Origin: Sphingobacteriales bacterium | GTDB lineage: Bacteria > Bacteroidota > Bacteroidia > Chitinophagales > UBA2359 | Length of the DNA stretch: 64,000 bases | NCBI GenBank assembly: GCA_016711295.1 | Contig: JADJTE010000001.1 | Coordinates: 587,151 to 651,150 of the forward strand | Direction: 5' to 3' | In this document: positions 1 to 8,788 of the stretch, piece after piece | How the letters are laid out: each line of letters begins with the position of its first letter | Numbering within the stretch: position 1 is the first letter of the stretch | Notes under the pieces: generated by a model | What the model was told of the DNA's origin: nothing | The model's input: the letters and a program-made list of their open reading frames with translations, nothing else | Database searches by the model: none | Program-made: the position numbers and the translations under genes

Positions 1-459
1 TCGTCGGGCGTAAAGCCGCGCAGCGATAATACCGCCACAGCTAAGGCATCGCCCAAGGCTAATTGTGCCGTTGTGCTGCTTAGCTACCAATGTGTTAGGC
101 ATAGCAGACAATAGCGAAATGAGATAAGTTATTTCGGGCGTTTCGCCGCTGTTCGACAAGCATAGCACCATGTCGGTAGCTTGTACCATGCCCAAATCGC
201 CATGGACAGCATCGGCAGCGTGCATAAATAAGGCAGGCGTACCGGTAGAATTGAACGTAGCAACTATTTTTTGGGCAATAATAGCACTTTTGCCAATGCC
301 TGTAACAACTAACCTACCTTCGAGTTGGGCAATGGCTCGCACAGTAGCTACAAAGTCGTCGTCTATGTGGGCAACCAAGTCTGCTATGGCTGCGGCTTCG
401 GTATGGAGGGTTTGGCGAGCAATAGCGCAAATATCGTCATCGGTCAGGGCTGTGGGCAT
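1..459 (-). pseudogene. kdsD: Arabinose-5-phosphate isomerase (KdsD/KpsF), partial with internal deletion
   Basis: This gene runs off the left edge. The reverse strand encodes the N-terminal SIS domain of the family that converts ribulose 5-phosphate to arabinose 5-phosphate for Kdo and lipopolysaccharide synthesis. Visible motifs are GKSAIIAQK, FNSTGTP, HAADAVHGDLGMV and SNSGETPEI, in family order. After SAMPNTLVA (near position 82) the next recognisable piece, STTAQLALGDALAVAVL, is in another frame. The roughly 35-40 residues that normally separate these blocks are missing. This is therefore a deletion plus frameshift, not a single-base slip. The start at 459 (MPTALTDDD) is the only suitable ATG. 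The CBS domains would lie outside the window. The family call is firm; whether the deletion is real or an assembly error is open. Confidence 0.75.
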
Positions 460-565
460 TATGATAGGGTTTGGGTGTAGCCAAAAGTGGCGCAAGGCGG
501 AGCAAAGATAGGACAATACGCTCATTTTCCGACCAAAAACGTAGCAATGCCTACGCTAATTGTCG

Positions 566-573
566 TACTTTTG
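566..573 (+). promoter_or_regulatory. TAnnTTTG promoter box upstream of maf
   Basis: The bases TACTTTTG match the Bacteroidota -7 consensus TAnnTTTG exactly. They lie 55 bases before the TTG start proposed for maf. No clear TTG box is visible at the usual -33 spacing, so this rests on one element. Confidence 0.4.
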
Positions 574-627
574 TGTCCTGATTTAGTGCTATACGCCTTA
601 GTAGGCAATTATTGTTTTTTTTGTAAA

Positions 628-1248
628 TTGTATTCTTTGCAACAGTTTATCCCTTATCATTTTATTTTGGCTTCACAGTCGCCGCGCCGCCAGCAATTAT
701 TGCGCGAAGCAGGTTTGACGTTTGATGTCATTGTTAGCCATGCCGACGAGAGCTACCCCGACGATTTGCCCGTAGCCCAGATTGCCGAGTTGGTGGCACG
801 CGCCAAAGCCCATGCCTTGCGTTCCCAAATTGTCAATGATGCGACTATTATTATTGCTGCCGATACAACAGTTTGTTTAGGCGATGTGCAATATGGCAAA
901 CCCTACGATGAGTTCGACGCTATCTATACGTTGCGCCAGCTATCAGGTAGGCGACACCAGGTCATTACGGGCGTATGCTTATTGTCTGCTTGGGGGCAGC
1001 ATTGCTTTTCGGTAACTACCGATGTAGTATTTCACTCCCTAACACCCGACCAAATCCAATATTATGTCGATACTTATCAGCCCTATGACAAGGCAGGTGC
1101 TTATGCCATTCAGGAATGGATAGGTTTAGTGGGTATAGAACGTATAGAGGGCTGCTATTTTAATGTAGTGGGCTTGCCCGTAAGTCAATTATTGCAGGAA
1201 TTAGCTCGTTTTTGTGCTTCGTCGCCCTTGGGTATTCCCGAATGTTAA
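628..1248 (+). CDS. maf: Maf-like nucleoside triphosphate pyrophosphatase
   Basis: Maf family proteins hydrolyse non-canonical or modified nucleotides in the cytoplasm. The diagnostic N-terminal block ILASQSPRRQQLL begins near base 661. It is followed by a conserved acidic stretch IIIAADTTVC and by the C-terminal block AGAYAIQEW. The open frame extends back to 487, but that extension is unlike the family and contains a good TAnnTTTG promoter box at 566-573. A later non-ATG start, TTG at 628 or 637, therefore fits better and gives about 206 residues, close to the family norm. The start remains uncertain. The gene is divergent from the kdsD fragment on its left. Its stop codon is followed at once by TGGTTTGATTTTGAG, which resembles the end of the repeat element at 54572. 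Confidence 0.85.
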   Translation: MYSLQQFIPYHFILASQSPRRQQLLREAGLTFDVIVSHADESYPDDLPVAQIAELVARAKAHALRSQIVNDATIIIAADTTVCLGDVQYGKPYDEFDAIYTLRQLSGRRHQVITGVCLLSAWGQHCFSVTTDVVFHSLTPDQIQYYVDTYQPYDKAGAYAIQEWIGLVGIERIEGCYFNVVGLPVSQLLQELARFCASSPLGIPEC

Positions 1249-1313
1249 TGGTTTGATTTTGAGCGGATAGATAGCAAGAGTATACAAAAAAACGGTCGTT
1301 TTTCCTCTGTGGA

Positions 1314-2429
1314 TTAATACGTATCTATCCAATCCTCCCAAGCGGCATGTTTAGGTTGGTGCTGCTGCTGGGCAGCTATGGCATCTATCCATCGCGTTTG
1401 GGCAAGTCCTATATTTGCGCTGTGTTGTATGGCGGCTAATGAATCGTCGAATAGAAGCGTTTCGCAGGTTTCGCACTGCTCTAATACGCGGCGCACGCGC
1501 TCGTTACGTGCGGGGTCGGCTACGGAGCGGATATAGATGGCTTTGATTCGGTGCGGGAAAATGTGGGCAATTTCGGTATAAATATCAGCATCGCGCTCGC
1601 CGCTATCGCCTACCAATACAAACTGCCATTGCGGGAAAGTATGTAGGATTTTGACGATAGTGTTGTACTTATGTTCTTGGTATGCAGCTATTTTTTCGGA
1701 GGTGGGCAGCACTATATCGCGCAGGCAAATAGGTCCTTTGGGCAAATCATTGTGCTGCATAAAATCGGATAACATGTCATATAGGTTGCTGGGGCTGTTC
1801 GATACATAAAAAATGGGATTTACCCGCTGCCCTGTATCGCCTTTTCGCCATGCCCAATAAAGCGGCGCAGTGCCCGCGAATGCCAATCGCGAGTAGGCAT
1901 TTTTGAAAAACGTATAATACAACATTTTTGTTTTGATACCACATGTTTTTAATACCGTATCGTCAATGTCTGTGATAAGTCCGTATTGAATATCGCCATG
2001 TGGTATAAAGACTTCGCCTGTAGCGGCAGTGGTTTGAGGGTTGGTGGTTTCTTGTAGTGTCCAATGGGTATCATACCAATAGCGTTTGGGCGATAGCGGC
2101 AGGGGCATGTTTAGCTGTATTTCGGCATTGGCATAGCCCTCTTGGTCGGTGTGTAGGGTACAACTGTGGTGAGCTATTTGTAGGCGCAAGGCACAATTAG
2201 GCACTTCGTCGCTTTCAAATCGTCGATACATATTTAGCGCATTTCGCCAAGCACCATCGGCTATATGCGGGTGTATATTGCGGTATTCGAGTACGCGTGC
2301 CGATAAATGCAGGCGTTCGGGCGTACCATAGCCCCGATAGGGCAGTATATGCAGTTCGTCGTTGGCAATAGCAGCACGTTTTTGCCAATGACGAAGGCGG
2401 TTGAATGTATTTTGCAGTATCTTTTTCAT
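1314..2429 (-). CDS. APP1-like phosphatidate phosphatase domain protein (DUF2183)
   Basis: A 371-residue protein whose C-terminal two thirds match the APP1 catalytic domain (DUF2183), a HAD-type fold described as phosphatidate phosphatase in yeast. Visible motifs are LITDIDDTVLK (DxDxT nucleophile motif, about residues 152-162), YVSNSPSNLYD (second HAD motif, near 210) and LVGDSGERDADIY (acidic motif, near 272). The N-terminal 140 residues form a variable domain that often precedes this catalytic unit in bacteria. No signal peptide is seen, so a cytoplasmic or membrane-associated role is likely. The gene stands alone on the minus strand before comM. The bacterial substrate is not established; phosphatidate is inferred from the family. 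Confidence 0.8.
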   Translation of the reverse strand: MKKILQNTFNRLRHWQKRAAIANDELHILPYRGYGTPERLHLSARVLEYRNIHPHIADGAWRNALNMYRRFESDEVPNCALRLQIAHHSCTLHTDQEGYANAEIQLNMPLPLSPKRYWYDTHWTLQETTNPQTTAATGEVFIPHGDIQYGLITDIDDTVLKTCGIKTKMLYYTFFKNAYSRLAFAGTAPLYWAWRKGDTGQRVNPIFYVSNSPSNLYDMLSDFMQHNDLPKGPICLRDIVLPTSEKIAAYQEHKYNTIVKILHTFPQWQFVLVGDSGERDADIYTEIAHIFPHRIKAIYIRSVADPARNERVRRVLEQCETCETLLFDDSLAAIQHSANIGLAQTRWIDAIAAQQQHQPKHAAWEDWIDTY

Positions 2430-2584
2430 GGTGCATGATAGCTATGCGGCGCGAAGTTGGGTTAATTGTTGGCTGATTTGGCTTAGTTGTCCGTTAACTC
2501 GTCTTTTTTTGGGCAAAAGTGCAGGAGTTCAGCCGCAGGGTTTTCCTTAGTGCTTTTGGGCAATCTTGCCAAGATACTGCTAAA

Positions 2585-4130
2585 TCAGCCTGCCCAATTT
2601 TCGCGGTCTAAGGTACGAAACTGTATCGCTTCTGCTAAGTGTTCTATCTGTATATCGCTTGCGTCGGCGAGGTCGGCTATGGTGCGAGCTACTTTCAAGA
2701 TGCGGTCGTAGGCGCGTGCCGATAGGTTGAGGCGGGTCATAGCTGTTTTGAGTAAAGTTTGCCCCGCAGTACTAATCTCGCACCAAGTTCTGATTTGGTT
2801 AGAGGGCATTTGGGCATTGCAATAAATGTCCTTTTGCGTGCTGTATCGCTTTTCTTGTGCTAAACGAGCCTTTATCACCCTTTCGCGGATAGTAGCACTG
2901 CTATCGGTTTGTCGTTCGCTGGTCAATTCGTCGAACGAAACGGGCGTAACTTCTACGTGTAGGTCGATGCGGTCTAATAGCGGTCCGGATATTTTGTTTA
3001 GGTATTTTTGTACTATGCGGGGCGCACACACATTCTTTTTCGGGGTGGTTGTAATACCCGCAGGGACAGGGGTTCATAGAGGCGATGAGCATAAAGCCCG
3101 CGGGATAATCGACCGAAAAACGCGCTCGCGAGATGGTTACGCGGCGTTCTTCCATTGGTTGGCGCAAGACCTCCAATACCGCTCTTTTAAATTCGGGCAG
3201 TTCGTCCAGAAACAATACGCCGTTGTGTGCCAATGATATTTCGCCCGGTTGCGGGTGATTGCCGCCGCCTACCAATGCCACGTCGCTGATGGTATGATGC
3301 GGCGACCGAAACGGACGCACAGCTATCAGCGAACTGCCGCTCGACAACCTGCCTGCTACGGAGTGTATTTTAGTGGTTTCTAAGGCTTCGTGCAGGGTCA
3401 GCGGGGGCAGAATGCTGGGCAGACGCTTGGCGAGCATTGTTTTGCCCGCACCTGGTGGTCCCACCAAAATGACGTTGTGCCCACCCGCAGCGGCTATTTC
3501 CATCGCCCGTTTGATATTGCGTTGCCCTTTGACATCGGAAAAATCCATGTCAAAATTGTTCAGATTGTCATAAAATTCTTGGCGCGTATTGACTTGTGTA
3601 GGGGCTATTTCTTGTTCGCCGCGCAGGAAACGCACCACCTCGACCAAATTTTCTACGCCATATACCGCCAAATTGTTCACGATAGCTGCTTCTCGGGCAT
3701 TTTCTTTGGGCAAAATAAAGCCTTCAAATTTATCTTTTTGTGCTTGTATGGCTATGGGTAAGGCACCTTTGATAGGGCGCAATGCGCCATCTAATGCCAG
3801 CTCGCCCATGATAACATAGCGGCTAATATCGCGGGTTTCGAGCAAAGTGCCGTCAGCAGCCATAATGCCTACGGCAATAGTGAGGTCGTAGGCGGCACCT
3901 TCTTTGCGCAAATCGGCAGGAGCCATATTGACCACCATTTTTTGGCGCGGCATCTGAAATCCACTACTTTTGACGGCTGTTTCTATCCGATGTTGTCCTT
4001 CTTTTACTGCGCTGTCGGGTAGCCCTACCAAAAAATAATTGAGCTGCCCGCCACCAACGCTTACTTCTACCTCTATCATAGTGGCATTTACGCCTAATAC
4101 CGCCCCGCCGTGCGTTTTTGCCAAACCCAT
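2585..4130 (-). CDS. comM: YifB/ComM-family Mg chelatase-like AAA+ ATPase, one frameshift
   Basis: ComM-type AAA+ helicases promote branch migration during natural transformation. The N-terminal part has the Lon-S5-like fold, then Walker A GPPGAGKTMLAKRLP and the Walker B region LFLDELPEF, followed by SMNPCPCGYYNHPEKECVC. At about 3020-3030 the frame breaks. The C-terminal half (IVQKYLNKISGPLLDRIDLHVEV and the Mg chelatase C-terminal domain) continues in another frame. The break lies in a TG dinucleotide run, and two missing bases there would restore the family sequence. Repaired length is about 510 residues, as expected. A sequence error or slippage is the simplest reading. The gene is monocistronic, with the element-rich purC upstream region behind its start. 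Confidence 0.85.
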
Positions 4131-4173
4131 CGCTATATTGGTTGTTTAGTTTAGATACTTATTTAATGCCGAT

Positions 4174-4303
4174 GTAACTATTTAGGGTATGGGGTTTTGG
4201 GTATGGGGTAATGGGCAATATCCATCTAATAATACCCGAAATCATAGCATATTCGATTAGAAATAGCTATTCTTGGGGGCTGCCCCTATAAGGAAATAGT
4301 TAC
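4174..4303 (+). mobile_element. G-quadruplex MITE family A, copy 1
   Basis: A 130-bp element starting GTAACTATTTAGGG and ending AAATAGTTAC, giving imperfect terminal inverted repeats. It is flanked by ATGCCGAT (4166-4173) and ATGCCGAC (4304-4311), an 8-bp target duplication with one mismatch. The left part has five G-tracts at 4185-4215, which fits a G-quadruplex. It carries no open reading frame and sits in the 527-bp gap between comM and purC. Confidence 0.85.
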
Positions 4304-4645
4304 ATGCCGACAAAGGTAAGTGTTTAGCCCCGTATTTGTATGGTTGAGCGGCAAAAAATAGCGGTCGGTCAGATTTTGAAAACTTGACCGACTGCCGTCA
4401 ACGCCCCAAAATGTGCGTTTGGGGCTATGCGGATATAGGCTTGGTCTAAGGGATTGATGAGTGTTTCACAATACTCGCCTGAACCTTAAAACAATATAGC
4501 ACGAAAACCTCGACTAATATGTGCCAAGTACAAGCTATTGATAGTACTGCTCCGAATAGCTTTATGCCGCAAGGTTCAGAAGGAAAAATGATACAATAAT
4601 AGGCGGCAAAAATTGCACCGTTTTAATAAGTACCAAAAAAAAGCG
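4304..4645. other. Intergenic region with nested inverted repeats upstream of purC
   Basis: No gene is visible here. Several stem-forming pairs are present: GTCGGTCA/TGACCGAC (4364-4371/4385-4392), GCCCCAAA/TTTGGGGC (4403-4410/4418-4425), an outer pair CTGAACCTT/AAGGTTCAG (4479-4487/4571-4579), and inside it AAGCTATT/AATAGCTT (4532-4539/4555-4562). The nested 4479-4579 arrangement could be a small structured RNA or a decayed element. It matches no RNA family I recognise. Confidence 0.35.
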
Positions 4646-4653
4646 TAACTTTG
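4646..4653 (+). promoter_or_regulatory. TAnnTTTG promoter box directly before purC
   Basis: TAACTTTG matches the Bacteroidota -7 box exactly and ends only four bases before the purC ATG at 4658. If it is used, the transcript would start at or very near the start codon and be leaderless or nearly so. A -33 TTG at normal spacing is not obvious. Confidence 0.5.
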
Positions 4654-4657
4654 CCCC

Positions 4658-5568
4658 ATGAATTGCCTCCGACAACTCAATTTACCCGAATTAACTTTGC
4701 TCCACAGCGGCAAAGTGCGCGATAGCTACCGCGCTACACCTACTACCCGCCTCATCGTTGTTAGCGACCGCCTATCGGCTTTCGACTTTATCCTCGAAAC
4801 ACCCATACCCCACAAAGGTGCGGTACTCAATGCTATCTCGACTTGGTGGTTCGACCAAACCACCGACCTTATCCCCAACCACTTTTGCAGCTCATCGACC
4901 CCAACGTCAGTTTAGTGCGCGAAGCCGTGCCCATTCGGGTCGAGATGGTGGTGCGTGGCTACCTCACAGGCTCTATGTGGCGCGGCTATGCCCAAGGCGA
5001 GCGAGCCTTTTCGGGGCTTACTGTCGGCGAGGGATTGCACAAAAACCAAGCCTTTGCGCAACCCATTGTTACGCCTACCACCAAAGAAAAAAGCGACCGC
5101 CCCATTAGCCCCGCCGACCTCGTAAGTGAAGGCTGGACAACTGCTACGCTATACGAGCAAATGGAGCAAACCGCCCTGCAACTATTCCGACGAGGCACGC
5201 AACGCCTTGCCGAAAAAGGGCTTCTACTCGTAGATACTAAGTACGAATTTGGCTTGATAGACGAGCAACTCATACTTATCGACGAAATACATACGCCCGA
5301 CTCCTCACGATTTTGGCAAGCCGATGATTATGCCCAAAATCCTGCCGATGCCGCCCAAATAGACAAAGAATACATCAGACAATGGATGCTCGCCAACCTC
5401 ATTGACGGCGATTATCCGCACAGCCTACCCCCGCATATCGTATACGAAGCCTCGCGCCGCTACCAACAAATATATACCACCGTAACGGGCAACGTACTTC
5501 ATGTCGACGAATCGATGCCTATCGAAACGCGCATACGCCAAAACCTGCAACAAGCGGGATTTATTTAG
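4658..5568 (+). CDS. purC: SAICAR synthase, one frameshift
   Basis: Phosphoribosylaminoimidazole-succinocarboxamide synthase joins aspartate to CAIR in purine synthesis. Family blocks are HSGKVRDSYRA near the start, VVSDRLSAFDFILETPIPHKG, then VRGYLTGSMWRGY, LVDTKYEFG and IDEIHTPDSSRFW. At about 4878 the frame breaks between IPNH and the downstream block LQLIDPNVSL. One extra T in the run CACTTTTGC restores IPNHFLQLIDPNV, which is the family sequence, so a one-base loss explains it. Repaired length is about 303 residues, as usual for the longer class. It heads the tight cluster purC-purD-purN, with 24 and 13 bases between genes, probably one operon from the promoter box just upstream. Confidence 0.92.
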
Positions 5569-5592
5569 CCCCATACCCACACACACGCTCGA

Positions 5593-6823
5593 ATGACTCG
5601 AATAGCCATACTCGGCTCTGGCGGACGCGAACACGCCTTAGCTTGGAAATTTGCCCAACAACTCCGTACCGACCAAATAGTGGTGCTGCCCGGCAACGGC
5701 GGCACGCCCAATCAAGCCTCCATAGACCTCAATAATTTCGAAACGCTTGCCCAATATTGTCGGCAAGAGGCTATCACTCTCGTCGTTGTAGGTTCAGAAG
5801 TACCGCTATCTAAGGGCATTAGCGATTATTTCAAAGCCAATTGCCCCGATATTGCTATATTCGGACCTACACAAGCAGCAGCCCGCTTAGAATCGTCCAA
5901 AATCTGGGCAAAACAGTTCATGCAACGACACGGCGTAGCTACTGCCCGTTTCCAAACTTTTTGCCAAACCGAAGACGCGCTGCCCTTAGCCCAAGAATGG
6001 AGCGGCAAATTGGTGATTAAATACGACGGATTGGCTGCGGAAAAGGCGTTTTTGTATGCGCTAATATGGAACAAACGCAAACCGCCTTAGCCGAATTGAA
6101 ACAAGACTACGGCAACGACGCACCTTTTTTGGTCGAAGAACGCTTAGAAGGCTACGAAGTATCGCTGATAGGACTGACCGACGGCAAAACATTCTGCGCC
6201 CTGCACCCCTCGCAAGACCATAAACAGCTATACAACAATGACCAGGACCTAATACGGGCGGCATGGGCGTTTATTGCCCTTTTGCGCTAAGTGCCGACCA
6301 ACGCGCCGACATCGAGCAAAACATTATCCAACCTACCTTGCGCGGCATTAGTGCCGAAGGATTAGACTATCAAGGGTTTTTATATTTTGGGATAATGATG
6401 ACTCCCCAAGGCGCAAGGCTATTGGAATATAATGCCCGCTTGGGCGACCCCGAAACCGAAGTATTAATGCCCGCCCTCAAAACGCATCTATTGCCCATTA
6501 TACAGGCTTGCTTGGCAGGCAAACTCGACGAGTGCGCCGTCGAGCTACACGAAGGGTATTGGGTAGATGTGGTATTGGTATCGGGCGGCTATCCCAAGCA
6601 ATACGCCACTAATCTGCCCATTAGCGGCATAGAAAAAGTAGCAGCCGACACCTTATTGTTTCATGCAGGTACGCAACGCGACACACAAGGCATATTGCGC
6701 ACATCGGGCGGTAGGGTGCTAAATGTAGTGGCGCATGGCAATACCTTAGCCGAAGCCATCAAAAAGCATACGCCGAAGTTGCCCATATCCACTTCGACCA
6801 TATCCATTACCGAACCGATATAG
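5593..6823 (+). CDS. purD: Phosphoribosylamine-glycine ligase, two frameshifts
   Basis: PurD (GAR synthetase, an ATP-grasp enzyme) makes glycinamide ribonucleotide. It starts with the nucleotide motif IAILGSGGREHALAWK, followed by VVVGSEVPLSKGI and IFGPTQAAARLESSK. Two breaks are visible. Near 6034 the sequence GCTGCGGAAAAGG needs one G to read GLAAGKGVFVCA. Near 6252 CCAGGACCT needs one G to read DQGPNTGGMGVYCPF. Both are losses from GGG runs, and the flanking residues are fully conserved in both frames. Later blocks LLEYNARLGDPETEVLMP and VVLVSGGYP are intact. Repaired length is about 411 residues, within the family range. The pattern favours a sequence error over pseudogenisation. Confidence 0.92.
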
Positions 6824-6836
6824 GGCAAAGAAAACA

Positions 6837-7406
6837 ATGAAAAATATTGCCATCTTTATTTCAGGACGCGGTAGCAATATGGTTGCCATAGCCCAGCAAG
6901 TACAAAACGGCATCTTGGCAGATTGTTGCCAAATAAAGCTCGTGTTTGCCAACCAAGCCACCGCCCAAGGCTTGGATATAGCTGCCAAGATGGGTTTGCC
7001 TACTGCCTGCCTGCCCTCAGAAAGCAGGAAACGCGCCGACCACGAGCGCGACATCATTGCCCTACTCGCGCCTTTACAGATAGATTATATCGTATTGGCA
7101 GGATATATGCGCCTCATTAGCCCCGTGCTAATTGCCCATTACCCACAACGAATTATCAATATACACCCCGCCGATACGCACCAACACCAAGGGCTACACG
7201 CCTACGAATGGGCTTGGCAGCAGCAATTGACCCACACGCATATCACTGTACACTATGTAGATAGCGGCATGGACACGGGCGACATTATTGCCCAAACAAC
7301 CGTAGATTTGCAAGGCGCAGCCTCACTCCAAGAGGTAGAACAACGCGGTTTGGCAGTCGAACACCAATTTTATAGCCAAGTATTAAAGCAAGTCTTGTCG
7401 AGTTAG
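6837..7406 (+). CDS. purN: Phosphoribosylglycinamide formyltransferase
   Basis: PurN transfers a formyl group from 10-formyltetrahydrofolate to GAR in step three of purine synthesis. The 189-residue protein begins with the family motif IAIFISGRGSNMVAIAQ. It also has VLAGYMRLISPVLI, the catalytic region NIHP (about residues 111-114) and VHYVDSGMDTGDIIAQ. Instead of the common NIHPSLLP run it has NIHPADTHQHQGLHAYEW, a variant of the loop after the catalytic His. It follows purD by 13 bases and is probably cotranscribed with it. Unlike its two upstream neighbours the frame is intact. The purF gene that would normally continue the theme is separated by an inserted Fic/hsdS module. Confidence 0.92.
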   Translation: MKNIAIFISGRGSNMVAIAQQVQNGILADCCQIKLVFANQATAQGLDIAAKMGLPTACLPSESRKRADHERDIIALLAPLQIDYIVLAGYMRLISPVLIAHYPQRIINIHPADTHQHQGLHAYEWAWQQQLTHTHITVHYVDSGMDTGDIIAQTTVDLQGAASLQEVEQRGLAVEHQFYSQVLKQVLSS

Positions 7407-7557
7407 ACAATTATCCAGCTCGAAAACAGCCTATTTTCATTGACCAATAATAAGGCAATTTATAACGCAGACCATTAGAATATCGCCCCTATGGGGCTTG
7501 AAAAACGGTTATTGTCGGTCTTTTTATTTGTGGTTTCTAATTTTGAGTAAAAAAAAT
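7407..7557. other. Intergenic, possible repeat remnant
   Basis: No gene is seen. TTTCTAATTTTGAGTAAAAA near 7534-7553 resembles the left terminal repeat of the element at 54572, and ATTGACCAATAA near 7439 resembles the other end. This may be a decayed element adjoining family A copy 2. Confidence 0.3.
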
Positions 7558-7660
7558 ATAACTATTTAGAGTATAGGGTTTTGGGTATGGGGTAATGAGC
7601 TAATACTGCCTAACATCGCTGCATATTCGATTAGTTTCCCCTACAAGGCTAAATAGTTAC
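7558..7660 (+). mobile_element. MITE family A, copy 2
   Basis: About 103 bp, from ATAACTATTTAGAG to GGCTAAATAGTTAC, with the conserved interior TAACATCGCTGCATATTCGA. The first G-tract is mutated to GAG, so only three G-tracts remain. No clear target duplication is seen. It lies between purN and the Fic gene. Confidence 0.85.
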
Positions 7661-7738
7661 GTATAAACAAAGGTGCTATTGAAATAATCAAACTGCTAAC
7701 GTCAATCCTAAAAACAAGCAAAACCGCCATTCACCATT

Positions 7739-8614
7739 ATGCCCAAGGTTTCTATACGTTTTTTTGATGACAGGGAAGTGCGTGCCGTTTGGGACGATGA
7801 AAACAGCAAATGGTGGTTTAGCGTATTGGATATTGTGGGTGTTTTAAACGAAGAACCCGATTATAAAAAAAACCGAAACTATTGGAAATACCTAAAAGCC
7901 AAACTTAAAAAGGAAAACAGCCAGTTGGTTAGTGCTACTACCCAACTGAAATTATTGGCGGCAGACGGCAAAAAATATAACACCGACATGTTAGACAGCG
8001 AAGGTGTGACCGAGTTTGCCAAAAATTTTCCGAATACCAAGGCTATAAAATTTTTGGATTGGTTTCTTTACAGCGATACCAGCCTTGACGGACAGAGCAA
8101 GAAAAAAGCATATACTCTTTTTGAAAGTAATCTGATAAATGAATTTGAAGTAGGCACAGTCAAAGGCTTACAACAAATACACGCTTACTTATTTGGTGGT
8201 CTGTATGACTTTGCCGGACAAATACGACAGAAAAATATTTCAAAAGGAGGTTTTCAATTTGCAGTATCCCGCTTTTTAGATGACACCTTAAAACAAATAG
8301 AAACAATGCAGGAAAACACCTTTGATGAAATTGTAAACAAATATGTGGAGATGAACATCGCCCACCCATTTATGGAAGGCAACGGCAGAAGCACCCGAAT
8401 TTGGTTGGACCTGATATTGAAAAAACGACTGAAAACATGTGTGGATTGGAGCAAAATCAGCAAACGGGATTATATGAACGCTATGGTGTCAAGCCCAGCA
8501 GAAAGTAAGGCACTGAAATCACTTTTGGAGCAGGCTCTTACCAACAAAATAAACGACCGTGAAATGTACATGAAAGGCATAGATTATTCATACTATTATG
8601 AAGAGAATGAATAA
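7739..8614 (+). CDS. BRO-N-like/Fic fusion protein
   Basis: A 291-residue protein in two parts. Residues 1-105 resemble the BRO-N phage antirepressor domain (WWFSVLDIVGVLNEEPDYKK, then a KFLDWF-type end). Residues about 130-270 form a Fic domain with the signature HPFMEGNGRSTR (about 209-220), whose His, acidic/Gly-Asn-Gly and Arg residues match the active AMPylator pattern HPFxxGNGRxxR. Fic enzymes transfer AMP or other nucleotides to protein hydroxyls. An inhibitory (S/T)xxxE(G/N) motif is not obvious. The gene lies directly before a broken hsdS, separated by a heptamer array. Such fusions are often found in type I restriction loci, but its role there is unknown. A toxin, regulator or accessory role are all possible. 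Confidence 0.8.
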   Translation: MPKVSIRFFDDREVRAVWDDENSKWWFSVLDIVGVLNEEPDYKKNRNYWKYLKAKLKKENSQLVSATTQLKLLAADGKKYNTDMLDSEGVTEFAKNFPNTKAIKFLDWFLYSDTSLDGQSKKKAYTLFESNLINEFEVGTVKGLQQIHAYLFGGLYDFAGQIRQKNISKGGFQFAVSRFLDDTLKQIETMQENTFDEIVNKYVEMNIAHPFMEGNGRSTRIWLDLILKKRLKTCVDWSKISKRDYMNAMVSSPAESKALKSLLEQALTNKINDREMYMKGIDYSYYYEENE

Positions 8615-8616
8615 AT

Positions 8617-8720
8617 AATGGTTAATGATTAATGATTAATGGTTAATGGTTAGTGTTTAATGGTTAATGGTTAATGGTTAATGGTTAATGGTTAATGGTT
8701 AGTGGTTAATGATTAATGGG
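8617..8720 (+). repeat. Tandem heptamer array (GGTTAAT)n before hsdS
   Basis: About 100 bases of imperfect tandem 7-mers, mainly GGTTAAT with GATTAAT and GGTTAGT variants. It fills the gap between the Fic stop (8614) and the hsdS start. A related array of 14-mers follows hsdS, and a short degenerate copy occurs inside it near 9256-9283. Confidence 0.9.
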
Positions 8721-8788
8721 TAAATATGGTCGAAGCAAAATACAAAATACTGAAAATCTTAAAACCCAATAAACCCCGATTCAAACAA

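Noticed and set aside
487..627. Upstream extension of Maf to base 487
   Set aside because: It is hydrophobic, unlike Maf starts, and contains an exact TAnnTTTG promoter box.
4846..6823. Translational bypassing or programmed frameshifting in purC and purD
   Set aside because: Each break is fixed by one base in a homopolymer and no slippery site plus stimulator is seen; sequence error is simpler.
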